From positions 19,310 through 56,157 of the forward strand of contig JAJQEI010000021.1 of NCBI GenBank assembly GCA_021201755.1: a DNA stretch of 36,848 nt, read 5' to 3'. Source of the DNA: Ruminococcus sp. Lineage in GTDB: Bacteria > Bacillota > Clostridia > Oscillospirales > Ruminococcaceae. The translations under genes were made by a program, and so were the position numbers. Positions 1 to 6,497 of this stretch are shown here, in pieces. The stretch's first letter is position 1. Each line of letters opens with the position of its first letter. The notes under the pieces were generated by a model. That model made no database searches and was not told the origin of the DNA. It was given only the letters and a program-made list of their open reading frames with translations.

Positions 1-17
1 TTCTGATACGTTGAAAT

Positions 18-47
18 TTGACAAAATATCTTAAGATATGCTATACT
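18..47 (+). promoter_or_regulatory. Sigma-A promoter of the type I toxin mRNA
   Basis: TTGACA at 18-23 and TATACT at 42-47 with an 18-nt spacer. Transcription should start near 54 and run through the small toxin frame at 88 towards the hairpin at 198-227. Confidence 0.8.
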
Positions 48-84
48 ATCACTGTCGGTCTCTTCCGAAAGGGAGGAGGTGGAA

Positions 85-110
85 ATCATGAATTACATCA
101 TAAACTTCGT
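85..110 (+). repeat. Direct repeat DRa in the toxin translation start region
   Basis: ATCATG (85-90, which includes the toxin start codon), 4 nt, then ACATCATAAACTTCGT (95-110). The same blocks occur at 241-264, separated by 2 nt. In Fst-type par loci such repeats let the antitoxin RNA pair with the toxin mRNA near its start codon and block translation. Confidence 0.8.
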
Positions 111-171
111 TGTCTCTGTTATGGCAAGGCTAATTGGTGACTAGCTGAGCAAGTGGTTTGACAGGGACTAA
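88..171 (+). pseudogene. Fst-like type I toxin peptide, interrupted by an in-frame TAG
   Basis: A strong ribosome binding site (GGGAGGAGG, 71-79) precedes ATG at 88. The frame encodes MNYIINFVVSVMARLIGD, meets TAG at 142-144, then continues in the same frame as LSKWFDRD to TAA at 169-171. Small Firmicutes type I toxins of the Fst kind have one hydrophobic helix followed by a short charged tail with a KW[LF]DR-like motif, and the two halves together match that plan at 26-27 residues. The TAG sits where many such peptides have Tyr, so TAC or TAT to TAG is the likely lesion. The truncated 18-residue peptide lacks the charged tail and may be inactive. The convergent antisense promoter and direct repeats around it strongly support a toxin-antitoxin locus. 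Alternatively, the 18-residue form could itself be the product. Confidence 0.65.
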
Positions 172-197
172 CCTGTACCGACCAAACCCAAAAAAAA

Positions 198-227
198 ATC
201 CCCCGAGAGTTGCCGCTCTCGGGGGAT
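198..227. terminator. Shared terminator hairpin between toxin and antitoxin
   Basis: A 12-bp stem (198-209 with 216-227) and a 6-nt loop. The A tract at 188-198 gives a strong U tract in the leftward direction; the rightward side has only a weak T-containing tail. Confidence 0.8.
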
Positions 228-240
228 TCACTTGTGTGTC

Positions 241-264
241 ATCATGCGACATCATAAACTTCGT
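241..264 (+). repeat. Direct repeat DRb, template for the antitoxin pairing region
   Basis: ATCATG (241-246) and ACATCATAAACTTCGT (249-264) repeat the toxin start region exactly. Transcribed leftward, this segment gives RNA complementary to codons 3-8 of the toxin mRNA. Confidence 0.8.
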
Positions 265-274
265 GATTACTTGT

Positions 275-303
275 ATTATACCACGTCTGAAACATCTTGT
301 CAA
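275..303 (-). promoter_or_regulatory. Perfect sigma-A promoter of the antitoxin RNA
   Basis: Read on the minus strand: TTGACA (298-303), a 17-nt spacer, TATAAT (275-280). Both hexamers match consensus exactly, so the antitoxin promoter should be stronger than the toxin promoter, as expected for an unstable antitoxin RNA. Confidence 0.85.
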
Positions 304-390
304 GCCATTTTGCAAAAATTTTTATTCTCCCACCAGTTCTCGATACATTCTCATAAGCTTCGCCATACACTCGCTTTCTCACACAATAAA

Positions 391-428
391 ATCCCCAAAA
401 CTGGCGCAAATACGTCATTTTTGGGGAT
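391..428 (-). terminator. Rho-independent terminator of the tRNA operon
   Basis: ATCCCCAAAA (391-400) pairs with TTTTGGGGAT (419-428). On the minus strand the stem is followed by TTTATT, directly downstream of tRNA-Glu. Confidence 0.8.
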
Positions 429-434
429 ATACTC

Positions 435-509
435 TGGTGACCCGTACGGGAATTGAACCCATGATTCCGCCGTGAAAGGGCAGTGTCTTAACCTCTTGAC
501 CAACGGGCC
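435..509 (-). tRNA. tRNA-Glu (anticodon UUC)
   Basis: On the minus strand the 7-bp acceptor stem starts GGCCCGT at 509 and closes with ACGGGTC, discriminator A at 438 and encoded CCA at 435-437. The anticodon loop CUUUCAC gives anticodon UUC. The T arm carries GGUUCAAUUCC. It is co-transcribed with tRNA-Met, which lies 4 nt upstream. Confidence 0.95.
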
Positions 510-513
510 GGAA

Positions 514-590
514 TGGTAGCGGCAGCAGGATTCGAACCAGCGACCAATCGGGTATGAACCGAGTACTCTAACCAACTGAGCTATGCCGCC
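514..590 (-). tRNA. tRNA-Met (anticodon CAU, elongator type)
   Basis: The minus-strand gene starts GGCGGCA at 590; the acceptor closes with UGCCGCU, discriminator A at 517 and encoded CCA at 514-516. The anticodon loop UUCAUAC gives CAU. Position 1 is a G-U pair rather than the mismatch of initiator tRNA, and the body resembles elongator tRNA-Met. A tRNA-Ile with modified CAU cannot be fully excluded without comparison. The outermost anticodon-stem pair appears mismatched (C-U). Confidence 0.88.
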
Positions 591-644
591 ACATCGAAAA
601 TTGCAGTCAGAAATACACTCTACCGTATTTCCTACGACTTATTT

Positions 645-673
645 AGTATACTACATTTTCGGTCAATTGTCAA
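645..673 (-). promoter_or_regulatory. Sigma-A promoter of the tRNA operon
   Basis: Minus strand: TTGACA (668-673), a 17-nt spacer, TATACT (645-650), about 45 nt before the mature tRNA-Met 5' end. Confidence 0.85.
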
Positions 674-763
674 GCTCTTTTTTAGAATTTGTATCCTTGC
701 ACAAATAAAATACAATTTTCTTCTGCTGATTGCGTAAAATTATACAAATTTGTGAACCATTTC

Positions 764-1015
764 CTATGAATCCTTCTGTTTCGAAGGAAAAATCGCCGCA
801 GCGACGACACCAAACACCATTGCTGCCGTTATGCCGCCAGAAGAAGCCGTTAAGCCACCCATAAAAATACCAAGGATTCCCTTTTTATCCACTGCCTCCT
901 TGACGCCCTCCGCCAGAAGATTACCAAAGCCAGTCAGCGGAATATTTTTCCAAGATTTCGACTTCGGTGCCGTTTGCTTTTGCATGGTCTGATATAAATC
1001 ACGACTAATTTTCAT
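764..1015 (-). pseudogene. Fused remnant of spoVA genes (SpoVAC-like start, SpoVAE-like end)
   Basis: This 83-residue frame has a good binding site (AAAAAGGAG) before ATG at 1015. Residues 1-24 resemble the N-terminus of SpoVAC, the dipicolinic-acid channel subunit (pattern Y-x-K-x-PK-x-KN). Residues 25-78 resemble the C-terminal half of SpoVAC/SpoVAE, with PLTGFGNLLAEG, GILGIFMGGLTASSGGI and the last membrane helix ending IFPSK. About 60 residues that normally hold the first membrane helices (starting AFLVGG) are missing at residue 24/25. The simplest reading is an internal deletion, either within one gene or joining spoVAC to spoVAE across spoVAD. It is unlikely to form a working channel. 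It stands alone, without other spoVA genes, beside the tRNA operon. Confidence in the family is fair; the exact fusion partners are uncertain. Confidence 0.55.
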
Positions 1016-1063
1016 AGCATTGCTCCTTTTTAGAAATTCGAGATTAAAATTTAAGAAGTTAGA

Positions 1064-1300
1064 TTTGATACCTCCCTAAAAGGGCACCCTGAGTGCGATG
1101 AAGAAATGCCCTTGGGGTGCGATCGAAGTAGTCCCCGTAGGGGAGGAGATGTCAGCGAAGCTGACAGAGAGGTTGTTTCGACGAAAACCGAAACGTTGTC
1201 CCATCTAAAAATCACCAAGAAAACGCTAGTTCACTGCTCGGTTCGACCTCTCCACCAGCCTTACGGCTGGTCCCCCTCCCCTTTCGGGGGAGGCATCGTA
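1064..1300. repeat. Compound palindromic intergenic repeat
   Basis: The 400-nt gap 1016-1417 has no gene. It holds GC-rich palindromes: GTCAGC/GCTGAC (1151-1165), CCAGCC/GGCTGG (1255-1270) and a CCTCCCC/GGGGAGG hairpin (about 1276-1293). A TCCCCGTAGGGGAGG block lies at 1132-1146. Arms beginning GAGAGGT (around 1167) and ending ACCTCTCC (around 1253) are inverted copies flanking an AT-richer centre. The same building blocks recur at 16341-16440, so this is a dispersed repeat family, probably non-autonomous. Confidence 0.7.
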
Positions 1301-1344
1301 TAGGCTCCGTGTATTAGTATTTCTCATATCATTGAAATCATACA

Positions 1345-1383
1345 AACAAAAAACAAAAAGGACATTTGATTTCTCAAATGCCC
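1345..1383 (-). terminator. Terminator after the dockerin wall hydrolase
   Basis: GGACATTTGA (1360-1369) pairs with TCAAATGCCC (1374-1383) around a 4-nt loop. On the minus strand a T-rich tract follows (complement of 1345-1359). Confidence 0.85.
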
Positions 1384-1417
1384 TTAAATTCAAATCAATT
1401 GTCACATCTTCATTGAT

Positions 1418-2899
1418 TTATGCAACTGGCATTGCTGTCAGGTTACAAATCAAATACTGCATAATTACCGTAATATCTGTGGTATCCAACACGTTATCCA
1501 GCTGACAATCTGCGTTTGCCAATTGCCGCTGATTGAGCAGCTCATACCCATTCAAATACCGCTGCAACATCACTGCATCTGCAACATCAACCGTTCCATC
1601 TCCGTTTACATCGCCATAGAGGTCGGCATAAAGCGGATCAGACACACCCTCTACCTCGACGCTGGACACAACCGTTGCTTCGGTCGTAGTCGTCGTTGTA
1701 GTCGTGGTTGTGGTAGACGTGGTTGTCGTTTCAGCAGTGGTCGTAGTAGTCGTAACTTCTGTGGTCGTCTCCACGATAGTTTCCTCGGTCGTTGTTTCAA
1801 CAGCTTCCGTGGTTGTCGTAGTCATTTCCGCAGTTGTTGTGACTTCGGTAGTCGTTGTCTCTTCCGATTCATCCTCTGAAACAACATTGATATAATCCAT
1901 AGATACATAACCAGTTACTTCACCATAAGTCACCTTTGCCCAGCTGCCGTTTCCAGAGAGAACCTCCAAGGTTTCTCCTGATTCAGCAATTGCCACAACC
2001 GCTGCACTCGTGTCCGGTGCAAGGCGAATGTTCAAGGACGAGGCATCAATCGTGTATGTGCCGGCGTAGCTCTCTGAAAAATCAGACGGTGTTTCTGCAA
2101 GTTCTTCGGTGTCTGTTTCCGTCGTTTCTATTGCTTGGGTTTCCGTGGTTTCATCCTCTGCCGCAGCAGTGGTGGTCACGGCTTCCGTGGTAGTCGTCGT
2201 ACTCGAAGAGACGCTGCTCCAATTCAGTGACGACAACGTAGAATAGGCGGAATTCAGTCTTGCGGTATAATATCCGGAGCTATTGCTGCTGTCGGCGAGT
2301 GCTGCGTTGTGGATGACGTCCAAGGTGATGGCACTGACGCTCCCCACGCTGCTGCTTGCTGCCGTAACAATTCGTGCAGCAATACCGCTTCCACGATTAT
2401 AGAGATCCGCATAATATACCAATGCACAAGAATCGGTAAGGCCCTTGTTTTGTCCCACTTCTATGTATCCCTGTACGTCAGAATAAGCCAGACTGTCCTG
2501 TGTCGAAACGCCGACACTGGTCGTCAACAGGCTGGACGCCGCAGACGCCTCAGAAGAAGAGAAAGTTCTGGAGCCCCAACTGGACGAGGTCATTACATCG
2601 TTGTAAAATGTAGTGCCAAGGATACTTTTTGCTGTTGCAGTATCTGCGTTTGCCACGGAACGCATCAGCTCCAGCGCACGATTTGCGTGCCACTGTAAAA
2701 TACCAATGCTTACTGCGCCATTGTCGTTTGCGTTAATCGATCCATAGCTGCCCTCATTTTTCGTGATGATTTGTACAGCTACCGTCGTCATCTCGCTCAA
2801 CGACGCTGCCGAAGCAGCTACCGGACTGGATATCGCAGAAAATACAATCGTCAAAAAAGTAAGACAAGACAATACGACTGCCATGAGTTTTTTTCGCAT
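1418..2899 (-). CDS. Secreted lysozyme-like wall hydrolase with SH3b and dockerin domains
   Basis: The start was set at ATG 2899, which has AAAAGGAG upstream and begins a clear signal peptide (residues 1-31, MRKK then a hydrophobic core, ending AASA). The upstream in-frame extension is leader RNA. Residues about 37-225 form a muramidase or transglycosylase-like domain with NEGSYGSINANDNGAVSIG and QWHANRAL, a pattern common in Firmicutes wall hydrolases; Glu48 is a candidate catalytic acid. A Thr-rich linker follows, then an SH3b domain (about 283-345, with SLNIRLAP), a long Thr/Val/Glu linker, and a C-terminal type I dockerin (about 425-493). The dockerin has one full calcium repeat, GDVNGDGTVDVADAVMLQRY, and a weaker second repeat. 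The dockerin implies attachment to a cohesin-bearing scaffold at the cell surface. Substrate specificity is inferred. Confidence 0.8.
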   Translation of the reverse strand: MRKKLMAVVLSCLTFLTIVFSAISSPVAASAASLSEMTTVAVQIITKNEGSYGSINANDNGAVSIGILQWHANRALELMRSVANADTATAKSILGTTFYNDVMTSSSWGSRTFSSSEASAASSLLTTSVGVSTQDSLAYSDVQGYIEVGQNKGLTDSCALVYYADLYNRGSGIAARIVTAASSSVGSVSAITLDVIHNAALADSSNSSGYYTARLNSAYSTLSSLNWSSVSSSTTTTTEAVTTTAAAEDETTETQAIETTETDTEELAETPSDFSESYAGTYTIDASSLNIRLAPDTSAAVVAIAESGETLEVLSGNGSWAKVTYGEVTGYVSMDYINVVSEDESEETTTTEVTTTAEMTTTTTEAVETTTEETIVETTTEVTTTTTTAETTTTSTTTTTTTTTTTEATVVSSVEVEGVSDPLYADLYGDVNGDGTVDVADAVMLQRYLNGYELLNQRQLANADCQLDNVLDTTDITVIMQYLICNLTAMPVA

Positions 2900-3048
2900 A
2901 CTGATTGCTCCTTTTGGTGCGTGTGTAAAGACCTGTCCATCCAGCGAACAAGCCTCACACAGGATGGGATGGCACACCGTGCAAAATCGCCTAGGACGAT
3001 CCTTGTGCGGTGACACCATAGGGATTCGTTTGCACTGTAGCAGTCGCT

Positions 3049-3086
3049 ACATTGCAGTACGGCAAAAAAATCTGTCACTGCAATGC
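3049..3086 (-). promoter_or_regulatory. Possible terminator/antiterminator switch in the wall hydrolase leader
   Basis: On the minus strand a short hairpin (3075-3090) is followed by seven T (complement of 3064-3070). Downstream ACTGCAATGT (3049-3058) can instead pair with upstream GCATTGCAGT (3077-3086), placing the T run in a loop. The two foldings exclude each other, as expected for an expression platform. Confidence 0.4.
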
Positions 3087-3094
3087 GTGAAGAC

Positions 3095-3333
3095 CTGATG
3101 GAACTGTGTGCAGTATTCCACAAGCCTCCGTTATCATAAGTACACATGCCTGTCCGGTCTCTTTCGGACTTTCGCCCCAGAGATTGATGTGCCGTAAAAG
3201 CATTGCACAGCTGCACCCGTTTTAAAAGGCAGATTTCTCCGCCCACGGCAGCAGCTTTTGCAGATATGCACCACGCAAGCAAACATCACGGTACGAGAAA
3301 TCCGAATGCCCTTTGCGAATACATTTCCGTACG
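3095..3333 (-). ncRNA. Candidate structured leader RNA (riboswitch-like) of the wall hydrolase
   Basis: The hydrolase mRNA should start near 3333, leaving a 5' leader of about 430 nt with no convincing gene. On the minus strand it contains a 6-bp hairpin capped by a GAAA tetraloop (3228-3243). It also has a two-tier stem, TCTCT/AGAGA outside and GGGC-GAAA-GTCC inside (3158-3183), and GTGC/GGCAC pairing further 5'. This is more structure than expected by chance. Cyclic di-AMP riboswitches (ydaO class) often precede Gram-positive wall hydrolases, and GGGGCGAAAGTCCGAA is loosely similar to part of that motif, but several signature blocks are absent, so the class is not assigned. Confidence 0.4.
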
Positions 3334-3339
3334 ATTTTC

Positions 3340-3368
3340 ATTATATCACAGATGTAACCATTTTGCAA
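3340..3368 (-). promoter_or_regulatory. Promoter of the wall hydrolase leader
   Basis: Minus strand: TTGCAA (3363-3368), a 17-nt spacer, TATAAT (3340-3345). It lies about 440 nt upstream of the hydrolase start codon. Confidence 0.7.
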
Positions 3369-3502
3369 GACTTTTTTCAGCGTCTTGTCCCATCTTCTAT
3401 GATTTTATACATATCACACAAAAATTATGACTGTTATTTTATTCACTCTACACAAAATCACTTGTCATTTTTTATAATAATAATGACAATTTGGGGTGAA
3501 AA

Positions 3503-3543
3503 AAAGACAAAAAAGCGACACAGGAAACTGATACCGCCGTGTC
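3503..3543 (-). terminator. Terminator of the recA-birA gene run
   Basis: GACAC (3517-3521) and GTGTC (3539-3543), extended by a GG/CC pair, form a stem. The minus strand continues with two T-rich tracts (complement of 3499-3514). It lies just after birA. Confidence 0.65.
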
Positions 3544-3556
3544 ATGTTGTTTGATT

Positions 3557-4543
3557 TTAATCTTCTAGTATTTTTCCTATCGTGCCACCATAATGGGTTT
3601 CCACATTCCCGAACGTATCCTGCGTCACAAGTGCACAGTCGTCGGTGATGTCCATCACTGCCACTTTTTTTACTGTGCCGTTAGTTTCCACCCACTCCAC
3701 ACGCTTTCCGATCAAACAGGAACGCTGGCGATATTCCGCCAAAAAGCGACGTTCCGTCATTTCAGAAATCAGCTGTTCCATCTCGTATAAAATCGCAGCC
3801 AAAAGTGCACACCGCTGTACGTGACAATCCGACACCTCTTCTTCTATAGATGACACCGTCGACCGTAGTCCCTGCGGCATCGTCTCTTCTGTATTCCGAA
3901 CGTTAATGCCGATTCCCACAATGGCATAAGACATCGTGCCAGACTCCAAGCTCAGTTCGCCCTCCGTCAGAATACCGCAGATTTTCTTACCGTTTAAATA
4001 TACGTCATTTACCCATTTGATTTGGGTGTGTGTATGATATAGCTTATCGATGGCACGAGACGTCGCTACAGCGGCACACGCCGTCAGCACAGAGGCATCC
4101 TGCAATTGAAAATCCTGATTCACAATCACGGAAAAATAGAGTCCACACCCACCCGGGGAATAAAACCGTTTTCCCTGTCTGCCTCTGCCTGCAACCTGTT
4201 CATTCGACACCACCACTGTACCTCGTATTGCCCCCTGCTGCAAAAGATTGCGGCAATAGTCGTTGGTGGAATCCATAATTTCTTTCACAATCAGTATATT
4301 TCCCAGATATTTCGTGTGCAAATATTTTCTGATGTCTTCTTCTGTCAACAAATCTGCCGCCTGTACCATACGATAGCCGACGCTTTTCTTACTTTCCACC
4401 GGAAAGCCCTGTTTTTCCAATTCTTGAATTGCCTTCCAAACGGCATTTCTGCTGACGCCTAAAGTTCTCGCCAGTGCCGCTCCAGAAAAATATTCTCCGC
4501 CCGATTCCAGTAAAATATGCTTTACCTGTGTTTTTACACTCAT
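3557..4543 (-). CDS. birA: Bifunctional biotin operon repressor / biotin-protein ligase
   Basis: BirA activates biotin with ATP and attaches it to the biotin carboxyl carrier domain of carboxylases; the N-terminal helix-turn-helix lets it repress biotin genes. In the frame opened at 4555, residues 8-65 carry the HTH (LARTLGVSRNAVWKAIQEL), 123-129 the adenylate loop GRGRQGK, and 180-196 the ligase core KWVNDVYLNGKKICGIL, followed by the C-terminal SH3-like domain. The start at 4543 (MSVKTQ) was preferred over 4555 because AGGATGG lies about 8 nt upstream; the longer form adds four residues. It is the last gene of the minus-strand run, 33 nt after pgsA, and a terminator follows. Confidence 0.93.
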   Translation of the reverse strand: MSVKTQVKHILLESGGEYFSGAALARTLGVSRNAVWKAIQELEKQGFPVESKKSVGYRMVQAADLLTEEDIRKYLHTKYLGNILIVKEIMDSTNDYCRNLLQQGAIRGTVVVSNEQVAGRGRQGKRFYSPGGCGLYFSVIVNQDFQLQDASVLTACAAVATSRAIDKLYHTHTQIKWVNDVYLNGKKICGILTEGELSLESGTMSYAIVGIGINVRNTEETMPQGLRSTVSSIEEEVSDCHVQRCALLAAILYEMEQLISEMTERRFLAEYRQRSCLIGKRVEWVETNGTVKKVAVMDITDDCALVTQDTFGNVETHYGGTIGKILED

Positions 4544-4588
4544 CTTTTTTACCATCCTAATTTTATCTGTTTATTCTTTTCTACCCAT

Positions 4589-5164
4589 TTATTTATCGCT
4601 GTCCAAATAATGCCAGCATCCTTTCAAATATACACAGCCGGAAATCACCGTCAATCCTGTAGAAATCCAAATCAGTCCCCCTAAAATCCACGTTTTCACA
4701 AAGTCCGGCACAGCGACAGAAAAGTCCCCCACCAGCAACAGATAGAAAAGGATTCCCACAATAGTCACCATCGTAAACGCCGTCTTTAGCTTTCCCAAAA
4801 TTCCCGCAGCAATGACGACGCCTTGCTGTGCCGACAAAAGACGTAAACCGGATACCATAAATTCCCGTGCGATGATAATCATCAGCGGAATCGCCGACAT
4901 TTGAATTTCATCCAGTTCCACAAAGGCAGTCAGCGCAGTAATGACCAGCACCTTATCCGCCAAGGGATCGAGAAATTTTCCAAAATTCGTGACGAGATTT
5001 CGAGATCGAGCGATTTTCCCGTCCAGCATATCTGTCAGAGATGCCGCCGCAAAGACGATCAATGCCCACAAAAAATGGAAGGAAATGGCACGCACATAGA
5101 GAAACACCAGAAACACCGGTATCAAACATACACGCAATAGCGTCAGTTTATTGGGCAGATTCAT
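4589..5164 (-). CDS. pgsA: CDP-diacylglycerol-glycerol-3-phosphate 3-phosphatidyltransferase
   Basis: This 191-residue integral membrane enzyme makes phosphatidylglycerol phosphate from CDP-diacylglycerol and glycerol 3-phosphate, the committed step to anionic phospholipids. The CDP-alcohol phosphatidyltransferase signature DG-x2-AR-x8-G-x3-D-x3-D is complete: Asp45, Asp48, Gly49, Ala52, Arg53, Gly62, Asp66 and Asp70. Several hydrophobic helices cover the rest, and the length is normal. GAGGAGG lies before the start, inside the end of rimO, and the two genes overlap by 4 nt (ATGA), so translation is probably coupled. Confidence 0.95.
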   Translation of the reverse strand: MNLPNKLTLLRVCLIPVFLVFLYVRAISFHFLWALIVFAAASLTDMLDGKIARSRNLVTNFGKFLDPLADKVLVITALTAFVELDEIQMSAIPLMIIIAREFMVSGLRLLSAQQGVVIAAGILGKLKTAFTMVTIVGILFYLLLVGDFSVAVPDFVKTWILGGLIWISTGLTVISGCVYLKGCWHYLDSDK

Positions 5165-6492
5165 GCTTCTACCTCCTCCGCTAACAAATCATAATCCAGC
5201 GTATCGAAAACTTCGACGGTGATATATTGCCCCAGTCGCAGACGATTTTCACTCTTGATGAAAATTTTTCCGTCAATGTCCGGCGCATCCGCCGCAGTTC
5301 TGCCGAAATAACATCCCGCATAGCGGTCATATCCCTCAATCACTGCCGTCAGGCGGCTGCCGATTTTTGCTGCATTTTTTTCTGCATTGACTTCCTGCTG
5401 CTGTTCCATGATAATATCCGCCCGATGCTGCCGCACGTCCTCATCAATTTGGTCTTCAAATTCCGCTGCCCTTGTCCCCTCCTCCTCAGAGTAGGCAAAG
5501 CAGCCTAAGTGGTCGAATTGCATCTCCTGTACAAAGTCGCCAAGGCAGTTGAACTGTTCCTTTGTCTCACCGGGAAAGCCGGTAATTAAGGTCGTGCGCA
5601 AAGTAATATTCGGCACCTTTTCCCGAATATGCCCGATGATCTGCCGCAGTTCCTGCTCATCCCCGGGACGGTTCATGCGCTTCAGAATCTCCCCGTCACA
5701 GTGTTGTATTGGCAAATCGAGATACGGCACCATATGCGGCTCTTCCACAAAGATGTCCAAGAGCTTGTCCGTAATCCGCTCCGGATAGCAATATAACACC
5801 CGCACCCAGCGAATGCCCTCGATATGACATAGCTCTCGCAGCAGCTCCGGCAAACGGAATTCTCCGTATAAATCCATACCGTACTGGGTGGTGTCCTGTG
5901 CAATGACATTCAATTCCGTCACATGATGGGACGCCAGCCAGCGTGCCTCGTCGAGGACGTTCTCCAACGGTACGCTGCGATAAGGACCCCGAATCGCAGG
6001 AATGGCACAATAGGTACAGCAGTTGGAACACCCTTCCGCAATTTTTAAATACGCAAAAAACAGCAGCGTGGTAACAATTCGGTCGCCTTTCATTTCAGCA
6101 TCTGCTTTCTTGCCGAAGCGTACCACTCGCTCCCCAGCAAGCACATGGTCGAGAATATCCACAATATCCCGATTGTCACCAATGCCGATAACGGCGTCTG
6201 CCTCTTCAAACAAATCCGCCGCCTCCTGCTGATACCGCTCTGTCAAACATCCTGTGAGGATGATTTTCTTTAACGTCCCCTCTTTTTTCAATGCCCCTAG
6301 TTCTAATATGGTTTCAATGGCTTCTTCCTTGGCGGATTGAATAAATCCACAGGTATTCACAATCGCAATCTCCGCTTCCCCCGGCTCCGTCACCAGCTGA
6401 TAGCCATGCTGTTTCAGTTTTGCCAGCATCCGCTCCGAATCCACCAGATTTTTTGAACATCCTAAGGACACCATTCCTACTTTGATTGGCAT
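5161..6492 (-). CDS. rimO: Ribosomal protein S12 methylthiotransferase
   Basis: RimO is a radical-SAM enzyme that methylthiolates an aspartate of ribosomal protein S12. The 443-residue product has the N-terminal UPF0004 domain with cluster cysteines Cys12, Cys48 and Cys82 (GCSKNLVDSE, NTCGF, TGCLTE). The radical-SAM CxxxCxxC follows at Cys155, Cys159 and Cys162 (GCSNCCTYCAIPAIRG), and a C-terminal TRAM domain comes last. The CSKNLVDSE block separates RimO from the related MiaB. The start at 6492 has AAAAGGAGTAAG upstream. It lies 5 nt after recX and overlaps pgsA by 4 nt. Confidence 0.95.
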   Translation of the reverse strand: MPIKVGMVSLGCSKNLVDSERMLAKLKQHGYQLVTEPGEAEIAIVNTCGFIQSAKEEAIETILELGALKKEGTLKKIILTGCLTERYQQEAADLFEEADAVIGIGDNRDIVDILDHVLAGERVVRFGKKADAEMKGDRIVTTLLFFAYLKIAEGCSNCCTYCAIPAIRGPYRSVPLENVLDEARWLASHHVTELNVIAQDTTQYGMDLYGEFRLPELLRELCHIEGIRWVRVLYCYPERITDKLLDIFVEEPHMVPYLDLPIQHCDGEILKRMNRPGDEQELRQIIGHIREKVPNITLRTTLITGFPGETKEQFNCLGDFVQEMQFDHLGCFAYSEEEGTRAAEFEDQIDEDVRQHRADIIMEQQQEVNAEKNAAKIGSRLTAVIEGYDRYAGCYFGRTAADAPDIDGKIFIKSENRLRLGQYITVEVFDTLDYDLLAEEVEA

Positions 6493-6497
6493 ATTTC

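Larger units (their letters stand above)
188..268 (-). ncRNA. Antisense antitoxin RNA of the type I locus
   Basis: A consensus promoter on the minus strand (-35 at 298-303, -10 at 275-280) should start an RNA near 268. It runs through the complement of DRb (249-264) and ends at the hairpin at 198-227, whose leftward U tract comes from the A run at 188-198. The result is a short RNA of about 70-80 nt that can pair in trans with the toxin mRNA through the repeat and the shared terminator, as RNA II does in the Fst/par system of plasmid pAD1. No conserved reading frame is needed. The exact ends are inferred. Confidence 0.7.

Noticed and set aside
158..475. Plus-strand frame of about 105 residues after the toxin
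   Set aside because: It runs across the terminator hairpin, the antitoxin template and into tRNA-Glu, with no binding site; it is a by-product of the repeat and tRNA sequence.
1106..1303. Small plus-strand frame in the repeat region
   Set aside because: It consists of palindromic repeat modules and has no plausible binding site.
1680..1860. Possible tandem DNA repeat or CRISPR-like array
   Set aside because: The repeats are irregular Thr/Val/Glu codons within a coding linker, with no spacers of constant length.
1704..1895. Val/Ser-rich plus-strand frame
   Set aside because: It is the mirror of the Thr-rich linker of the wall hydrolase (ACN repeats read backwards).
2900..3019. N-terminal extension of the wall hydrolase to 3019
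   Set aside because: The extension is leader RNA; the signal peptide and binding site mark ATG 2899 as the start.
3095..3333. Firm assignment of the leader as a cyclic di-AMP riboswitch
   Set aside because: One block is loosely similar, but the GGGGUGAAUC-like and CAGCUAACCUCG-like signature blocks are not found, so the class was left open.
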